Assembly (NCBI GenBank): GCA_002790195.1
Contig: PFUR01000047.1
Coordinates: 1 to 54,777 of the forward strand
Length of the DNA stretch: 54,777 nucleotides
From: Flavobacteriales bacterium CG_4_9_14_3_um_filter_40_17
GTDB lineage: Bacteria; Bacteroidota; Bacteroidia; Flavobacteriales; Flavobacteriaceae
Direction: 5' to 3'
The notes beneath the pieces were generated by a model. It saw only the letters and a list, made by a program, of their open reading frames with translations. It was not told where the DNA came from and searched no databases. The position numbers and the translations under genes are program-made. Positions 33,430 to 42,200 of the stretch are shown piece by piece; position 1 is the stretch's first letter, and each line of letters starts with the position of its first letter.

Positions 33430-35868
33430 ATGCAATCAACCCGGTTCCGCATAACGCTCAAAGTCCTGTTAGGCTATCTCGCGTTGGCTGTTTTGGCCAT
33501 CGCGGCGGGTTGGTACTTGTATGGCGAAATCGCACGGTATTTGTCTTTGCAAAGGGAATCTTTGTCCAATCAGAGCAAGGTATTCAGGGTAAGCGAGTTG
33601 CTGTCCGAGCTTTATCAGAACGAAAGTTACGCGCGGGTGGCTGTGCGGTCGGAACAGCGGGAAAACTTTGAAGTTTTCCTGATTCAAAATGAAAAATTGA
33701 TTGAAAAAATCGACTCGCTGAAAGAGATTATTCCTGTCGCAAAACAGATTGCACTCATCGACAGCACAAAAATCTTACTCCAAAAAAAGGCAGACAACTA
33801 CCACGAATTGCGCGCCATCTTCACCAACAACAATACCGATGCTTATTTGAAAACAGCGATTGAAAAACTATCGAACATCGAAACAGTTTTGGGTAAAGTA
33901 AATATAGAAGATTTTCGCAAAAATCCTGAAATATTGTCTCCCCGCGAGCGGGCGCTGATGAGTGAAATCGTGAATTTGCTCAACAAAAACCGGCCGGAAA
34001 AAGAAAACCGAAAACTCGATGAGCAAACCATCGATTCCATCGTAGTGACTACCAAACAGCTGCTTTCAAAGGTAAAAGCTGATGCGGCAACCCAACAACG
34101 AATTATCGCCGGGGCAGAGAATGCGCTTTGGGAAAACGACAACATCATCTCGCAGCAAATCCGGCAAATTCTGACCAACATCGAGTCGGAAGTATATGAA
34201 AACTATACACAATTGGCACAAGAACGGAATCGGCTGCTCAAGAGTAATTCGACCCTGCTCCTGCTGGCTTCCATTGCAGGAATATTGATTGCCCTGTTGT
34301 TTTCCTTCCTGATTTTAAACGATTTTTTCCATAGCCAAAAATTGCGCAAAGAACTGGAAAAAGCAAACGAACTGACTTCCTCATTGCTCAGAAACCGGGA
34401 ACAACTGCTTTCGACCGTCAGCCACGATTTGCGGTCTCCACTGAGCAGTTTGCTCGGCTACACCGCCATGATTAAACAAACCCAATTGGATAAAAAACAA
34501 TTGTATTATTTAGAAAACATGGATCAATCGGCTCAATACGTAAACAAATTATCCAACGATTTACTCGATTACGCAAAGTTGGAAAGTCAAAAAATTAAAA
34601 TTGAACATCGGGTTTTCGTGTTGAAAAATACCATCGAAGAAGTGGTCAATCTTTTCATGAATTCTTTGGATGAAAAACCGATTGGCCTTACAATAGAATT
34701 TGACCGTGACTTGAAAGATAATTTGATTGGCGATCCTTTCCGAATCAAACAGATATTAACCAATTTGTTGGGCAACGCGATTAAATTTACCGAGAGCGGC
34801 TCCATCAAAGTAAAAACAAGAATCATCGATAGATTCAAAAACATTCAGAAAGTTGCCATTTCCATTCAAGACACCGGCATCGGGATTGAGAAGGAAAGGC
34901 AAACCGATATTTTCAAAGAATTCACCCAAGCATCCGAATCTATCGAAAAAAAGTTTGGCGGCGCGGGTTTGGGTCTGGCCATTTCCAAGCGATTGGCGGA
35001 ATTGATGGGCGGCAGCTTGTCATTAGAAAGTTCGCCTGGTAAGGGAAGTATTTTCACCCTGAAGATTCCGCTGGAAATACCGGACAGGAAGGAAACGATT
35101 GCAACTTATTCCCCAAAAACCGGACAACCTTTAAGAATAATTGTCACGGACGATGATGCTGCCATTTTAAGTCTGATTGAAGAAATTTTAAAACAATACC
35201 GTGTGAAAGTTTATTGTTTTGGCAAGGTTCAAAAAACCTTGGATTTTATGGAAAAATATCCTTTTGACCTTGCCGTTACCGACATCGAAATGCCCATGCA
35301 AACCGGCATTGATTTTCTCAATTTAATCCGTAATAATCCGAAGTACGGATACAAAAACCAACCCGTTATCGCCATCACCGGCAGAACCAAAACTGAAAAC
35401 GATTCGTTTGTAAAAATGGGTTTCAGTGCGGTCATCAACAAGCCCTTCCTGCCCGAACAACTTTTAGTAACCTTGCAAAAATTCGGTGACATCGGTATTG
35501 AGAAAAAAGAAAAACAGGTTCAAGCAGCCTCTTCAAAACTCGAATATGGATTGACTCTGAAACACTTGAACGAAATGCTTCAAAACGATCCGGTTGCCAT
35601 CAAAAAGGTGATTGACGTTTTCGTGAAAAGCACCCGTGAAAACCTGATCCTTTTAAAAAAAAATAAGGCAGAAAACAATTCTGAGGAGATCAACAAAATC
35701 GCGCACCGCATGTTACCGATGTTTCGTCAGTTTGAAGCTCATCAAGCAGTCGTGCTTTTGGAAAAACTCGAACGAGCCGAAAAAATCCAATTTTCGGACA
35801 GCGAACTAACTGCACTCGAAGTGGAATGCGGGCATATCACACGAAACCTGACAGCTTCAGAGGCCTAA
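33430..35868 (+). CDS. Hybrid histidine kinase with receiver and Hpt domains
   Basis: 812 residues. TM1 at 9-31, an extracytoplasmic helical region of about 240 residues, TM2 at 275-297, then HisKA (STVSHDLRSP, His 332), HATPase (NLLGNAIKFT, DTGIGIEKER, GGAGLGLAISKRL), a receiver (DDD at 574-576, phosphoacceptor Asp 618 in AVTDIEMP) and a C-terminal Hpt domain with His 759 in KIAHRMLPMF. This gives a full His-Asp-His relay in one chain, with the final Asp supplied by another protein. The convergent sigma-54 regulator, whose stop codon overlaps this one, is the likely target. The helical sensor suggests an envelope signal; ligand unknown. Confidence 0.94.
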   Translation: MQSTRFRITLKVLLGYLALAVLAIAAGWYLYGEIARYLSLQRESLSNQSKVFRVSELLSELYQNESYARVAVRSEQRENFEVFLIQNEKLIEKIDSLKEIIPVAKQIALIDSTKILLQKKADNYHELRAIFTNNNTDAYLKTAIEKLSNIETVLGKVNIEDFRKNPEILSPRERALMSEIVNLLNKNRPEKENRKLDEQTIDSIVVTTKQLLSKVKADAATQQRIIAGAENALWENDNIISQQIRQILTNIESEVYENYTQLAQERNRLLKSNSTLLLLASIAGILIALLFSFLILNDFFHSQKLRKELEKANELTSSLLRNREQLLSTVSHDLRSPLSSLLGYTAMIKQTQLDKKQLYYLENMDQSAQYVNKLSNDLLDYAKLESQKIKIEHRVFVLKNTIEEVVNLFMNSLDEKPIGLTIEFDRDLKDNLIGDPFRIKQILTNLLGNAIKFTESGSIKVKTRIIDRFKNIQKVAISIQDTGIGIEKERQTDIFKEFTQASESIEKKFGGAGLGLAISKRLAELMGGSLSLESSPGKGSIFTLKIPLEIPDRKETIATYSPKTGQPLRIIVTDDDAAILSLIEEILKQYRVKVYCFGKVQKTLDFMEKYPFDLAVTDIEMPMQTGIDFLNLIRNNPKYGYKNQPVIAITGRTKTENDSFVKMGFSAVINKPFLPEQLLVTLQKFGDIGIEKKEKQVQAASSKLEYGLTLKHLNEMLQNDPVAIKKVIDVFVKSTRENLILLKKNKAENNSEEINKIAHRMLPMFRQFEAHQAVVLLEKLERAEKIQFSDSELTALEVECGHITRNLTASEA

Positions 35869-37190
35869 CCGAGTTTGTACAGTTTCAGTTTGTTGTAAAG
35901 TGTTTTTCGGCTGATGTTGAGCAAGGTGGCGGTTTTGCTTTTGTTGAAATTAGTTTTTTTCAATGCGTCAAAAATTTGTTCTTTCTCATGGCTTTCTTTG
36001 TCAAACAACACAAAATCCGGTTTTCCTGTTTGATTGAGGATAATTTCTTTGGGCAAAACGCCCAGTTGTATGAAATCGCCTTGCGTGAGCAAAACCGCTC
36101 GCCTGATGATGTTATGCAGCTCCCGGATATTGCCCGGCCAAAAGTATGATTTAAAAAACGAAAGGACTTCAGGCGAAAAACCGATGACCTCTTTGTTGAG
36201 TTGCCGGTTGGCTTTGTCCAAAAAATATTCGGCAAAGGCTACCAAATCTTCTTTTCTTTCCGACAGTTTGGGGATATGGATGGAAAATTCGTTGAGGCGG
36301 TGGTATAAATCTTCTCTGAAATCGCCCTTTTTGACGGCTTCTTTCAGGTCTTCATTGGTGGCAACAATCAGCCTGAAATCGACTTCAATTTCGTGGTTGC
36401 CTCCTACTGGTTTTATTTTTCGTTCTTGCAAGGCCCGAAGCAGTTGGATTTGGTTTTCATAAGACAGATTTCCGATTTCATCCAAAAACAAGGTGCCGCC
36501 GTTGGCCGCTTCAAAATAACCTATTTTGTCTTGTATGGCTCCGGTAAACGAGCCTTTCAAGTGCCCAAAAAGTTCGCTGCCGGCAATTTCTTTCGGGATG
36601 GCTCCACAGTCAACCGCTATAAATTTGTTTTTGCTTCGCAGGCTTTTCTCGTGGACGGTTTTGGCAACGACTTCTTTTCCCGTCCCGCTTTCGCCACTGA
36701 TCAGGATAGACAAATCGGTTGGTGCAACGATGCTGATATACTCGCTTAGTATTTTCGAAGCTTCACTTTGTAGCGGATTGAAAAATTGTATTTTCGAAGC
36801 TTCTTTGTTATTGGTCTCGATCAGATTTGCCTTGCCTTCAATCGCTTTGTTGACAATCGTCAGCACTTCGTCTTGATTGAGCGGTTTGGAGATATAATCA
36901 AAGGCTCCCTTTTTCATGGCTTCGACTGCCATCGATACTTCGGCATACCCTGTCATGAGAATCACGGGGACATCGGGGCGTATTTTTTTTAAATCGGTCA
37001 ACAGGAATATCCCGTCCGAATCGGGCAACCGGATGTCTGATATAATTAAATCAAAAGGCTGTTTGATCAATTTTTGCTTGCCTTCATTTGCGGAATGAGC
37101 AGTTGCCACCTCAAAGGATTTTTTTGACAAGAAATTTTTCAGCATTTCACAAAACGCAAAATCATCTTCTATGAGGAGAATTTTTGACAT
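35865..37190 (-). CDS. Sigma-54-dependent NtrC-type response regulator
   Basis: 441 residues from ATG 37190 (an in-frame ATG at 37205 gives five extra, atypical residues). Receiver at 1-115 with phosphoacceptor Asp 52 (LIISDIRLPDSDG). AAA+ central domain with Walker A GESGTGKE, the sigma-54 contact loop GSFTGA (GAFTGA in most members), GGTLFLDEIGNLSYENQ and RLIVATNEDL. C-terminal Fis-type helix-turn-helix (FNKSKTATLLNISRKTLYNKL). It activates sigma-54 promoters after phosphorylation, probably by the Hpt domain of the hybrid kinase encoded convergently. Stop codons of the two genes overlap (35865-35868). A likely target is the secreted-protein gene upstream at 37302-37601 or distant promoters. 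Confidence 0.95.
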   Translation of the reverse strand: MSKILLIEDDFAFCEMLKNFLSKKSFEVATAHSANEGKQKLIKQPFDLIISDIRLPDSDGIFLLTDLKKIRPDVPVILMTGYAEVSMAVEAMKKGAFDYISKPLNQDEVLTIVNKAIEGKANLIETNNKEASKIQFFNPLQSEASKILSEYISIVAPTDLSILISGESGTGKEVVAKTVHEKSLRSKNKFIAVDCGAIPKEIAGSELFGHLKGSFTGAIQDKIGYFEAANGGTLFLDEIGNLSYENQIQLLRALQERKIKPVGGNHEIEVDFRLIVATNEDLKEAVKKGDFREDLYHRLNEFSIHIPKLSERKEDLVAFAEYFLDKANRQLNKEVIGFSPEVLSFFKSYFWPGNIRELHNIIRRAVLLTQGDFIQLGVLPKEIILNQTGKPDFVLFDKESHEKEQIFDALKKTNFNKSKTATLLNISRKTLYNKLKLYKLG

Positions 37191-37243
37191 AATCGAGTTG
37201 ACCACTTTTTAACAAAAATACGAAATGCTTCCTTCTAAAACGC

Positions 37244-37275
37244 TAAAAAAATAAGGAGATTGTTGCCAATCTCCC
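37244..37275 (-). terminator. Intrinsic terminator of the small secreted protein gene
   Basis: On the minus strand GGAGATTG and CAATCTCC form an 8-bp stem with a short loop, followed by TTATTTTTTT. It starts 28 bases after the stop at 37302. Confidence 0.85.
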
Positions 37276-37301
37276 TAAATACCCAACCAAACTTACCGCT
37301 T

Positions 37302-37601
37302 TTAGATTTGGATCCATTTGCCTTCTTTGTCAGCGTAAAGTGTGGATGTTTCGCCTTGGTTTGATTGTACTTCCAACTTGTAAATTTCTTTTTCATCGAC
37401 ATAAGCTTTTGTCAATTTCCATTCCGGATTATCAGCCGCAAGACTTGAATAAATCGCATCGGGGACTTCACTCAGTTCAATTTCTTTGAATTCTTCTTGC
37501 GCCATCAAGATTACCATTTCGTTTTCAATCAAGGGAGAATTTATCGCAAAGGCAGATAAACTTCCGATAACCAATGCCGAAGCAAAAACTAACTTTTTCA
37601 T
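37302..37601 (-). CDS. Small secreted PepSY-like protein
   Basis: 99 residues. Signal peptide MKKLVFASALVIGSLSAFA, then an about 75-residue mature domain with the pattern ELSEVPDAIYSSLAADNPEWKLTKAY followed by strands KEIYKLEVQSN and STLYADKEGKWIQI. Each part is within the usual PepSY-like (BLIP-fold, DUF2874) layout: a helix followed by a hairpin. Function unknown; such proteins bind or inhibit partners in the periplasm. The leader holds AATAACCCTTAAATTATTTTA, resembling the leaders of the small-peptide genes at 1306 and 4863. It has its own terminator and is oriented toward the sigma-54 regulator gene. Confidence 0.75.
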   Translation of the reverse strand: MKKLVFASALVIGSLSAFAINSPLIENEMVILMAQEEFKEIELSEVPDAIYSSLAADNPEWKLTKAYVDEKEIYKLEVQSNQGETSTLYADKEGKWIQI

Positions 37602-37903
37602 GATAAAATAATTTAAGGGTTATTAACTGGATGGTAGAATGAAAATACAATACCAAGAGTCTAAAATCTATTCTAAATTGAATTTATATAATTGATTATC
37701 ATGCTTTTATATTTTATTTTGCTTTAAATCACATTGAATAAAATTGTATAATACTGTTTATCTTAATCTCTGAATGTGTAATGCGTACACAGTTTCATTG
37801 CGCATATTGAGCCGTAAACAGAACAAAAAAGGCGGGCCGAAGCCCACCCTTTTCAAATAGTGTTAGTAGTATGCAAGTAAAAATTTGGGGGAATTAAATA
37901 AGC
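37602..37903. other. Intergenic region, no gene seen
   Basis: 302 bases between two minus-strand genes, AT-rich. It carries the presumed promoter region of the small secreted protein and the terminator of the OmpA-like gene (37825-37853); nothing else was recognised. Confidence 0.6.
37825..37853 (-). terminator. Intrinsic terminator of the OmpA-like gene
   Basis: Minus strand: AAAGGGTGGGC, TTCG tetraloop, GCCCGCCTTTTTT; an 11-bp stem (two G-T pairs) with a stabilising UUCG loop and a T-run. Confidence 0.85.
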
Positions 37904-38725
37904 TTAAAGCATTGAAAAAAACTTGTCCAAATCCGGAATTATCACGATTCGGGTTCTTCTGTTTCTGGCTCGGTTATCGTCTGTGTCGTTGCCGACCAAG
38001 GGTTTAAAACTTCCTCTACCGGCAATGATTAGTTTGGAAGGATCTACTTTGTATTTGTCTTGAAGCAACCTCACGATGGAAGAAGACCTTTGCACGCTCA
38101 AGTCCCAATTGTCACGAACGGAAGACCCCGGTTTGACGGTTTTGTTGTCTGTGTGGCCTTCTACCATCACTTCGGTGCTGGGTTCGGAGTTGATGACATC
38201 GGCAAGTTTTTGAAGTAAATCTCCGGCCTTATCACTCACTCTGTAGCTTCCGCTTTTAAACAACATTTTGTCGGAAATGGTAATCATCACCACTGTTTTG
38301 TCAATATTGATATCCACATCTTCTTGGTTGGTGTTGTCGGTAATCGATTGTTTGAGGTTATAAGAGACCGCCAAGTTGATAGAATCTTCCAAAGTTTTGG
38401 CGTTGCTCAACTCGGTTTGATTTACTTTTTGCAAAGTGGCCTTCATGTGGTCTTTCATTTTTTTTGAAATGACTGCTTTGCTGCCCACTTGCTCTAATTG
38501 ATTGTCATTAACTTCTTTCAACGAATTGATTTTGGCATTGTACTCGGCTACTCTGGCTTCGATTTTGGCAAATTTGGCTTCGAGTTCTTCTTTTTCTACA
38601 GTGGTTTTTTGTAGCTGGCTGCGTGTGTTTTGCAAATCACTTTCTAAAGCAATGTATTTCTTTTTGGAAACACACGACACGAGAAATACCGGGATTAACA
38701 CGGTCATTAGAATTACTTTTTTCAT
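37904..38725 (-). CDS. OmpA-like lipoprotein with coiled coil
   Basis: 273 residues. Lipobox FLVSC (Cys 18), a coiled coil at about 25-100 (SDLQNTRSQLQKTTVEKEEL), then an OmpA/MotB peptidoglycan-binding domain at about 145-270 (MLFKSGSYRVSDKAGDLLQKL, VMVEGHTDNKT, NWDLSVQRSSSIVRLL, ARNRRTRIVI). Anchors the outer membrane to the cell wall. Two neighbouring motifs (GHTDN and NRRTRI) are the diaminopimelate-binding signature. Downstream of a 51-codon ORF and with its own terminator; a stand-alone gene. Confidence 0.92.
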   Translation of the reverse strand: MKKVILMTVLIPVFLVSCVSKKKYIALESDLQNTRSQLQKTTVEKEELEAKFAKIEARVAEYNAKINSLKEVNDNQLEQVGSKAVISKKMKDHMKATLQKVNQTELSNAKTLEDSINLAVSYNLKQSITDNTNQEDVDINIDKTVVMITISDKMLFKSGSYRVSDKAGDLLQKLADVINSEPSTEVMVEGHTDNKTVKPGSSVRDNWDLSVQRSSSIVRLLQDKYKVDPSKLIIAGRGSFKPLVGNDTDDNRARNRRTRIVIIPDLDKFFSML

Positions 38726-38777
38726 GGTTAAAAAGGTTTGGATATTAACGGATTAATAGGTTTTTGATAATTATTTT

Positions 38778-38933
38778 TTAAACCCAATCGTACGGGTCTT
38801 GAGAAATTTTTATATCTTCTTTATCTCGGTTGAGAACCCTGTCCATGATGCCATCAAACAAAACGGGTATTTGATTGGCACGTGTCATTTGGCCTTCAAA
38901 CGAGAGGAAAGAAATAAACTGGTTGATAGACAT
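38778..38933 (-). CDS. Hypothetical small protein (51 aa)
   Basis: ATG 38933 to TAA 38778-38780, 51 residues: MSINQFISFLSFEGQMTRAN ... SQDPYDWV. No signal peptide. Amino-acid composition and the charged, folded-looking middle (FDGIMDRVLNRDKEDIKI) look protein-like, and no other ORF explains this stretch. The frame upstream is closed 33 bases before the ATG. It precedes the OmpA-like gene on the same strand by 52 bases. I do not recognise a family. Confidence 0.5.
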   Translation of the reverse strand: MSINQFISFLSFEGQMTRANQIPVLFDGIMDRVLNRDKEDIKISQDPYDWV

Positions 38934-39123
38934 GATTCGCGATTTAAGATACACCTCATACCTTCAAACAATCATGCCGTATTCAAACTGTCGCAATGCA
39001 TTTCATTAAGTTATTGACAATAAGGTTTGTAATCGAGTGGAAATTGATTCCATAGAAAATCAACTGTGTAAAAATGGGTAGTTTCAGGAAACAAAAGGTG
39101 TGTAAAAGAGTTACACTATTTGC

Positions 39124-40674
39124 TTATCTGTCCTGATGAGCTGGCTTAAACAGGTCGTTGACGGTTTTGACCGGATTAAACGTGATGAGCGGCACTTCCA
39201 CAAAAACGGTGTTCCAGTCTGCCATGCCGCCATTCCACAAGCCCGGAAGTTCAAGGGCTTTGATGGTTTGGCCGTCAATGCTTTTTTCTGCGATGAATAC
39301 AGCATTTTCATCGACAAATCTCGTCAAATCAAACTTGTTTCCACGGTAGTCGTAAACTCCACAGACGATGTCCACCGGATTGAAATGTGTGGCACTTTTC
39401 AAGATTTTCTCTTGTTGTTTGTTCTTTTTGTTGACTTGGGCAGATTCTACAATTTGAAGCGATAAATTCCCCAAGTCATCTTTCACCCAAAACGGGCCAC
39501 CGCCGGGTTCGCCCTCATTGCGCACCATGCCGCAAACCCGAATCGGCCTATTGAGTTTAGCCTGAATGAACGCCGCCTTGTTTTCAAAAGTATATTTTTC
39601 AAAATCAACCGGAAGGAAAATGTTAAACTGTTCTACCAAAAACTTTTTGACAGTATTGAGCTTTGCTTGGTCAATCGGGTTTTCTAAATCTCTGAGATAT
39701 GCAAAACTTTCTTTTTGCAGTTTCATCAACAATCCACCCAACATTTTTTTGTAGTAGGCTACTTCTTTTTCGTATTGATGCACGACGACATTATCAATGT
39801 TTTTTATAAAAATGAGCTGCTCTGTCCGTTCATTTAAGTTTTCAATCAGTGCACCGTGCCCGCCCGGACGGAAAGCCAACTCGCCCGACCGGTTCCTGAA
39901 TGGCGCGTTGTTCATGGAAACCGCTAAAGTATCTGTCGATTTTTTTTGAAAAGAAAATGTGACATTAAACTGCACCTCCGTTTTTTCAGAGACGATTTTC
40001 CGTATTTTTTCTAAATGGTTTTCAAACAATTGTAAATGATTTTCGGAAACCGTGAAATGCAATGCAGTTGCATCTTTGTTTTTCACATACAATGCCGCCT
40101 CAAAAAGATGCTCTTCGAAAGGAGTTGCCAAATGATTTTTGTATCGGTGAAACGGGACGAGCCCCTTTGGGAGGTTTTGAAAATTAAAACCTTGTGGAGT
40201 GAGTAAATGATTGATAAAAAGTACGATTTTTTCATCTTCATTACAGGCATCGTAATCCTTAAATATTTCCTTTAAATGTCGAATGACCAAGCCGTAAAAA
40301 GGAAGTTTCTCCATTCCGGCTTGAAACGTTTTTAGCGCGTGTGCCTTATTCTTGTTGACGTATTCGTTGAAAGTTTGCGTTTCGGGGTTAAATTGATTGA
40401 CAAATTCTATCAATGCCTTAAACATCCGTGTAGCAGCACCCGAAGCCGGCACAAATTTGAGTAAACCATAAAGGTGTTTTTTCTTGTCAAAATACGCGAC
40501 GAGTTGTTGCGATTCAAAGGCCTGAAACCTGATGATGCCGTCGGCTACAACTGCCGGTTTTTCTAGCAAGGTGTGAAGTTGCCCGCGGACAAAAAATTGA
40601 TGTTGTTTTTTTACTTGTGCAACGGTCAATCCGCAAGCTTCTATTTGGGTGGCATCTTCTTTAGTTAACTTCAT
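39124..40674 (-). CDS. DUF4301 family protein
   Basis: 516 residues, full-length for a Bacteroidota family of unknown function (DUF4301). The N-terminal KFVPASGAATRMFKAL and the internal ELAFRPGGHGALIENLNE resemble nucleotidyltransferase-fold loops of UDP-sugar pyrophosphorylases (nucleotide-binding loop and PPGHG loop), so sugar-nucleotide chemistry is a plausible but unproven guess. The C-terminal third has RVCGMVRNEGEPGGGPFWV and LWNGGMADWNTVFVEVP, which are well conserved in the family as I remember it. Stop is separated from a downstream 51-codon ORF by about 190 bases. Ten bases upstream the ribosylnicotinamide kinase gene ends, so they may be co-transcribed. Confidence 0.85.
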   Translation of the reverse strand: MKLTKEDATQIEACGLTVAQVKKQHQFFVRGQLHTLLEKPAVVADGIIRFQAFESQQLVAYFDKKKHLYGLLKFVPASGAATRMFKALIEFVNQFNPETQTFNEYVNKNKAHALKTFQAGMEKLPFYGLVIRHLKEIFKDYDACNEDEKIVLFINHLLTPQGFNFQNLPKGLVPFHRYKNHLATPFEEHLFEAALYVKNKDATALHFTVSENHLQLFENHLEKIRKIVSEKTEVQFNVTFSFQKKSTDTLAVSMNNAPFRNRSGELAFRPGGHGALIENLNERTEQLIFIKNIDNVVVHQYEKEVAYYKKMLGGLLMKLQKESFAYLRDLENPIDQAKLNTVKKFLVEQFNIFLPVDFEKYTFENKAAFIQAKLNRPIRVCGMVRNEGEPGGGPFWVKDDLGNLSLQIVESAQVNKKNKQQEKILKSATHFNPVDIVCGVYDYRGNKFDLTRFVDENAVFIAEKSIDGQTIKALELPGLWNGGMADWNTVFVEVPLITFNPVKTVNDLFKPAHQDR

Positions 40675-40683
40675 GAGAGTGGT

Positions 40684-41262
40684 TTATAAAGCGTTCAAAC
40701 GATACTTATTCAAAAGTTTGTCTATCTCAAAGATAGCTCTTTTTAGTCGTTGCGTTTGGCCTCCTTTCAACAACACATACGGTTTATTCAATTTTTTTAA
40801 TGCCCCTTCAAAATGTTGAAACATTTCAAGCCTTCGATTGGGCCTGTCACGCAGGTCGTCAGGAGTCCACGTTACATCAATGTAAGTGAGCAAATACAGC
40901 TCATATATATTCGTTTTTGCCGCAGCTTCCAGCTCAGCGGGGCAAGTACCATAGTAAGCTTCCGAATAAACTTGTGTTTCGAGCAAATCAGTGTCGCAAA
41001 TCAATACCCGGTTGGCGCATTTGGCATATTTATTTTCGAGAAACATCTGCCCTCGAGCAATCGGAAGAATGTCGCTCAACTCGCAGATAAGTTTCGTTTT
41101 GTCCCATTTCTCTTGCAGGTATTCCCGCGCGTATTCCCGCACCCACGAAGTGTTGTAATGTTGCGCCAATTGCCCGGAGAGTGTTGTCTTTCCGGTCGAT
41201 TCCGGCCCGAAAAGTACTATCTTGATGCTGTCTGAAGGTTGTTGCGCAAGTGGGTTTTCCAT
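40684..41262 (-). CDS. NadR-like ribosylnicotinamide kinase
   Basis: 192 residues from ATG 41262 (the frame is open further upstream but that part lacks family features). P-loop IVLFGPESTGKTTLSGQLA, then WVREYAREYLQEKW (matches the REY-x-R-x-Y-L element of NadR kinase domains), ICDTDLLETQVYSEAYYG and RDRPNRRLEMF. It corresponds to the C-terminal kinase domain of NadR, without adenylyltransferase. It phosphorylates nicotinamide riboside to nicotinamide mononucleotide in the cytoplasm. The start overlaps the 3' end of the transporter gene pnuC by 46 bases, a typical salvage pair. Confidence 0.88.
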   Translation of the reverse strand: MENPLAQQPSDSIKIVLFGPESTGKTTLSGQLAQHYNTSWVREYAREYLQEKWDKTKLICELSDILPIARGQMFLENKYAKCANRVLICDTDLLETQVYSEAYYGTCPAELEAAAKTNIYELYLLTYIDVTWTPDDLRDRPNRRLEMFQHFEGALKKLNKPYVLLKGGQTQRLKRAIFEIDKLLNKYRLNAL

Positions 41263-41858
41263 GAAATATAGCCGAATATAGCGATTACTAAAAATATAAA
41301 ATATTGAAAAGCCGTAAAAGTATAACCTTTGTAGAAATAAAGCGGAATGGAAATCAAATCGCCGATGATCCAATAAATCCAATTCTCGATTTTCTTTTTG
41401 GCCATCAACCACATAGCCACAAAAAACAAAGCCGTGGTAAGGGTGTCAATCCTTGCAGACCAAAAATTCCATCGGTCGAAACCTTTATAAACTAAATAAA
41501 CAAAGAGAATCGACGCGACAAACAACCAGCCTGATATCCATTTTTCTTTGATTGAAGTTCGTGTGATTGGAATAAAGTGGGTGTCGTCCACCTTTCTTGT
41601 CCACACATACCAGCCATAGACACTCATGGCAAAGTAGTAGGCGTTGATCAGCATGTCGCCCAGCAGGCTCCATTGATAGAGCAAATAAACATAAATACCC
41701 GTGCTCAGCAATCCGGTCGGATAGACCCATATATTTTCCTTTTTGGCAAACCAAACACTCCATACGCCAAATGCAGCGGCCACGAGCTCGAGTACAATGT
41801 GTAAAGTGCTGTAATCGCCGTATTGTTTGAACAGAAAATCGAAAAGGGTTTGAAACAC
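41217..41858 (-). CDS. pnuC: Nicotinamide riboside transporter PnuC
   Basis: 213 residues, about seven membrane segments. PnuC features: AFGVWSVWFAKKENIWVYPTGL (in its two parts), LLYQWSLLGDMLINAYYFAMSVYGWYVW (W-x-x-x-N-x-Y pattern) and the late loop WIYWIIGDLISIPLYFYKGY. Facilitates uptake of nicotinamide riboside, trapped by the kinase encoded next. Bacteroidota PnuT homologues import thiamine, but the kinase partner argues for NAD precursor salvage. The TPP-controlled receptor 8 kb away is therefore not obviously its partner. Confidence 0.9.
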   Translation of the reverse strand: MFQTLFDFLFKQYGDYSTLHIVLELVAAAFGVWSVWFAKKENIWVYPTGLLSTGIYVYLLYQWSLLGDMLINAYYFAMSVYGWYVWTRKVDDTHFIPITRTSIKEKWISGWLFVASILFVYLVYKGFDRWNFWSARIDTLTTALFFVAMWLMAKKKIENWIYWIIGDLISIPLYFYKGYTFTAFQYFIFLVIAIFGYISWKTHLRNNLQTASR

Positions 41859-42000
41859 GAAAGAATGAAGATTAAGATAACGGAATAAAATTGACAGTCC
41901 GAACGGGGCAAATTTATAAAATAATAAAGCAAATGAAATATTTCTTTGCTGTTTTAGTTCGTCTGGCTATGGTACTTACAAAACAAATGAAGTGTAGAAA

Positions 42001-42056
42001 GAGGAATCGAGCGCCCCGATTGGTCGGGAGAACGGCTGTAGAAGGTTTTGCTACAG
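42001..42056. repeat. Partial degenerate copy of tRNA-Cys
   Basis: GAGGAATCGAGCG (42001-42013) and GCTGTAGAAGGTTTTGC (42035-42051) repeat parts of the true tRNA-Cys at 42076-42088 (one mismatch) and 42099-42115 (identical). The spacing is 11 bases longer here. The copy lacks the 5' half and its T-arm is disrupted by an insert forming a CCCGA/TCGGG hairpin. Probable tRNA remnant. Confidence 0.55.
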
Positions 42057-42076
42057 AAAAGAGGGGGAAAAAGAAG

Positions 42077-42147
42077 AGGCATCGAGCGGATTCGAACCGC
42101 TGTAGAAGGTTTTGCAGACCTTTGCCTAGCCACTCGGCCACGATGCC
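42077..42147 (-). tRNA. tRNA-Cys (GCA)
   Basis: On the minus strand: acceptor arms GGCATCG and CGATGCC, D-arm with GTGGCCGAGTGGCTAGGC, anticodon stem AAGGT/ACCTT, loop CTGCAAA with anticodon GCA, T-arm with TTCGAATC. No encoded CCA. 71 bases. Confidence 0.95.
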
Positions 42148-42200
42148 CTAATTTTGGGTTGCGAAGTTAGAAAAAATATTTTTAACTCGCACCGGGTTTT

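Noticed and set aside
41217-41858. PnuC homologue as the thiamine transporter PnuT partner of the TPP-regulated receptor
   Set aside because: Its overlapping partner gene is a ribosylnicotinamide kinase and there is no THI element upstream, so nicotinamide riboside is the better fit.
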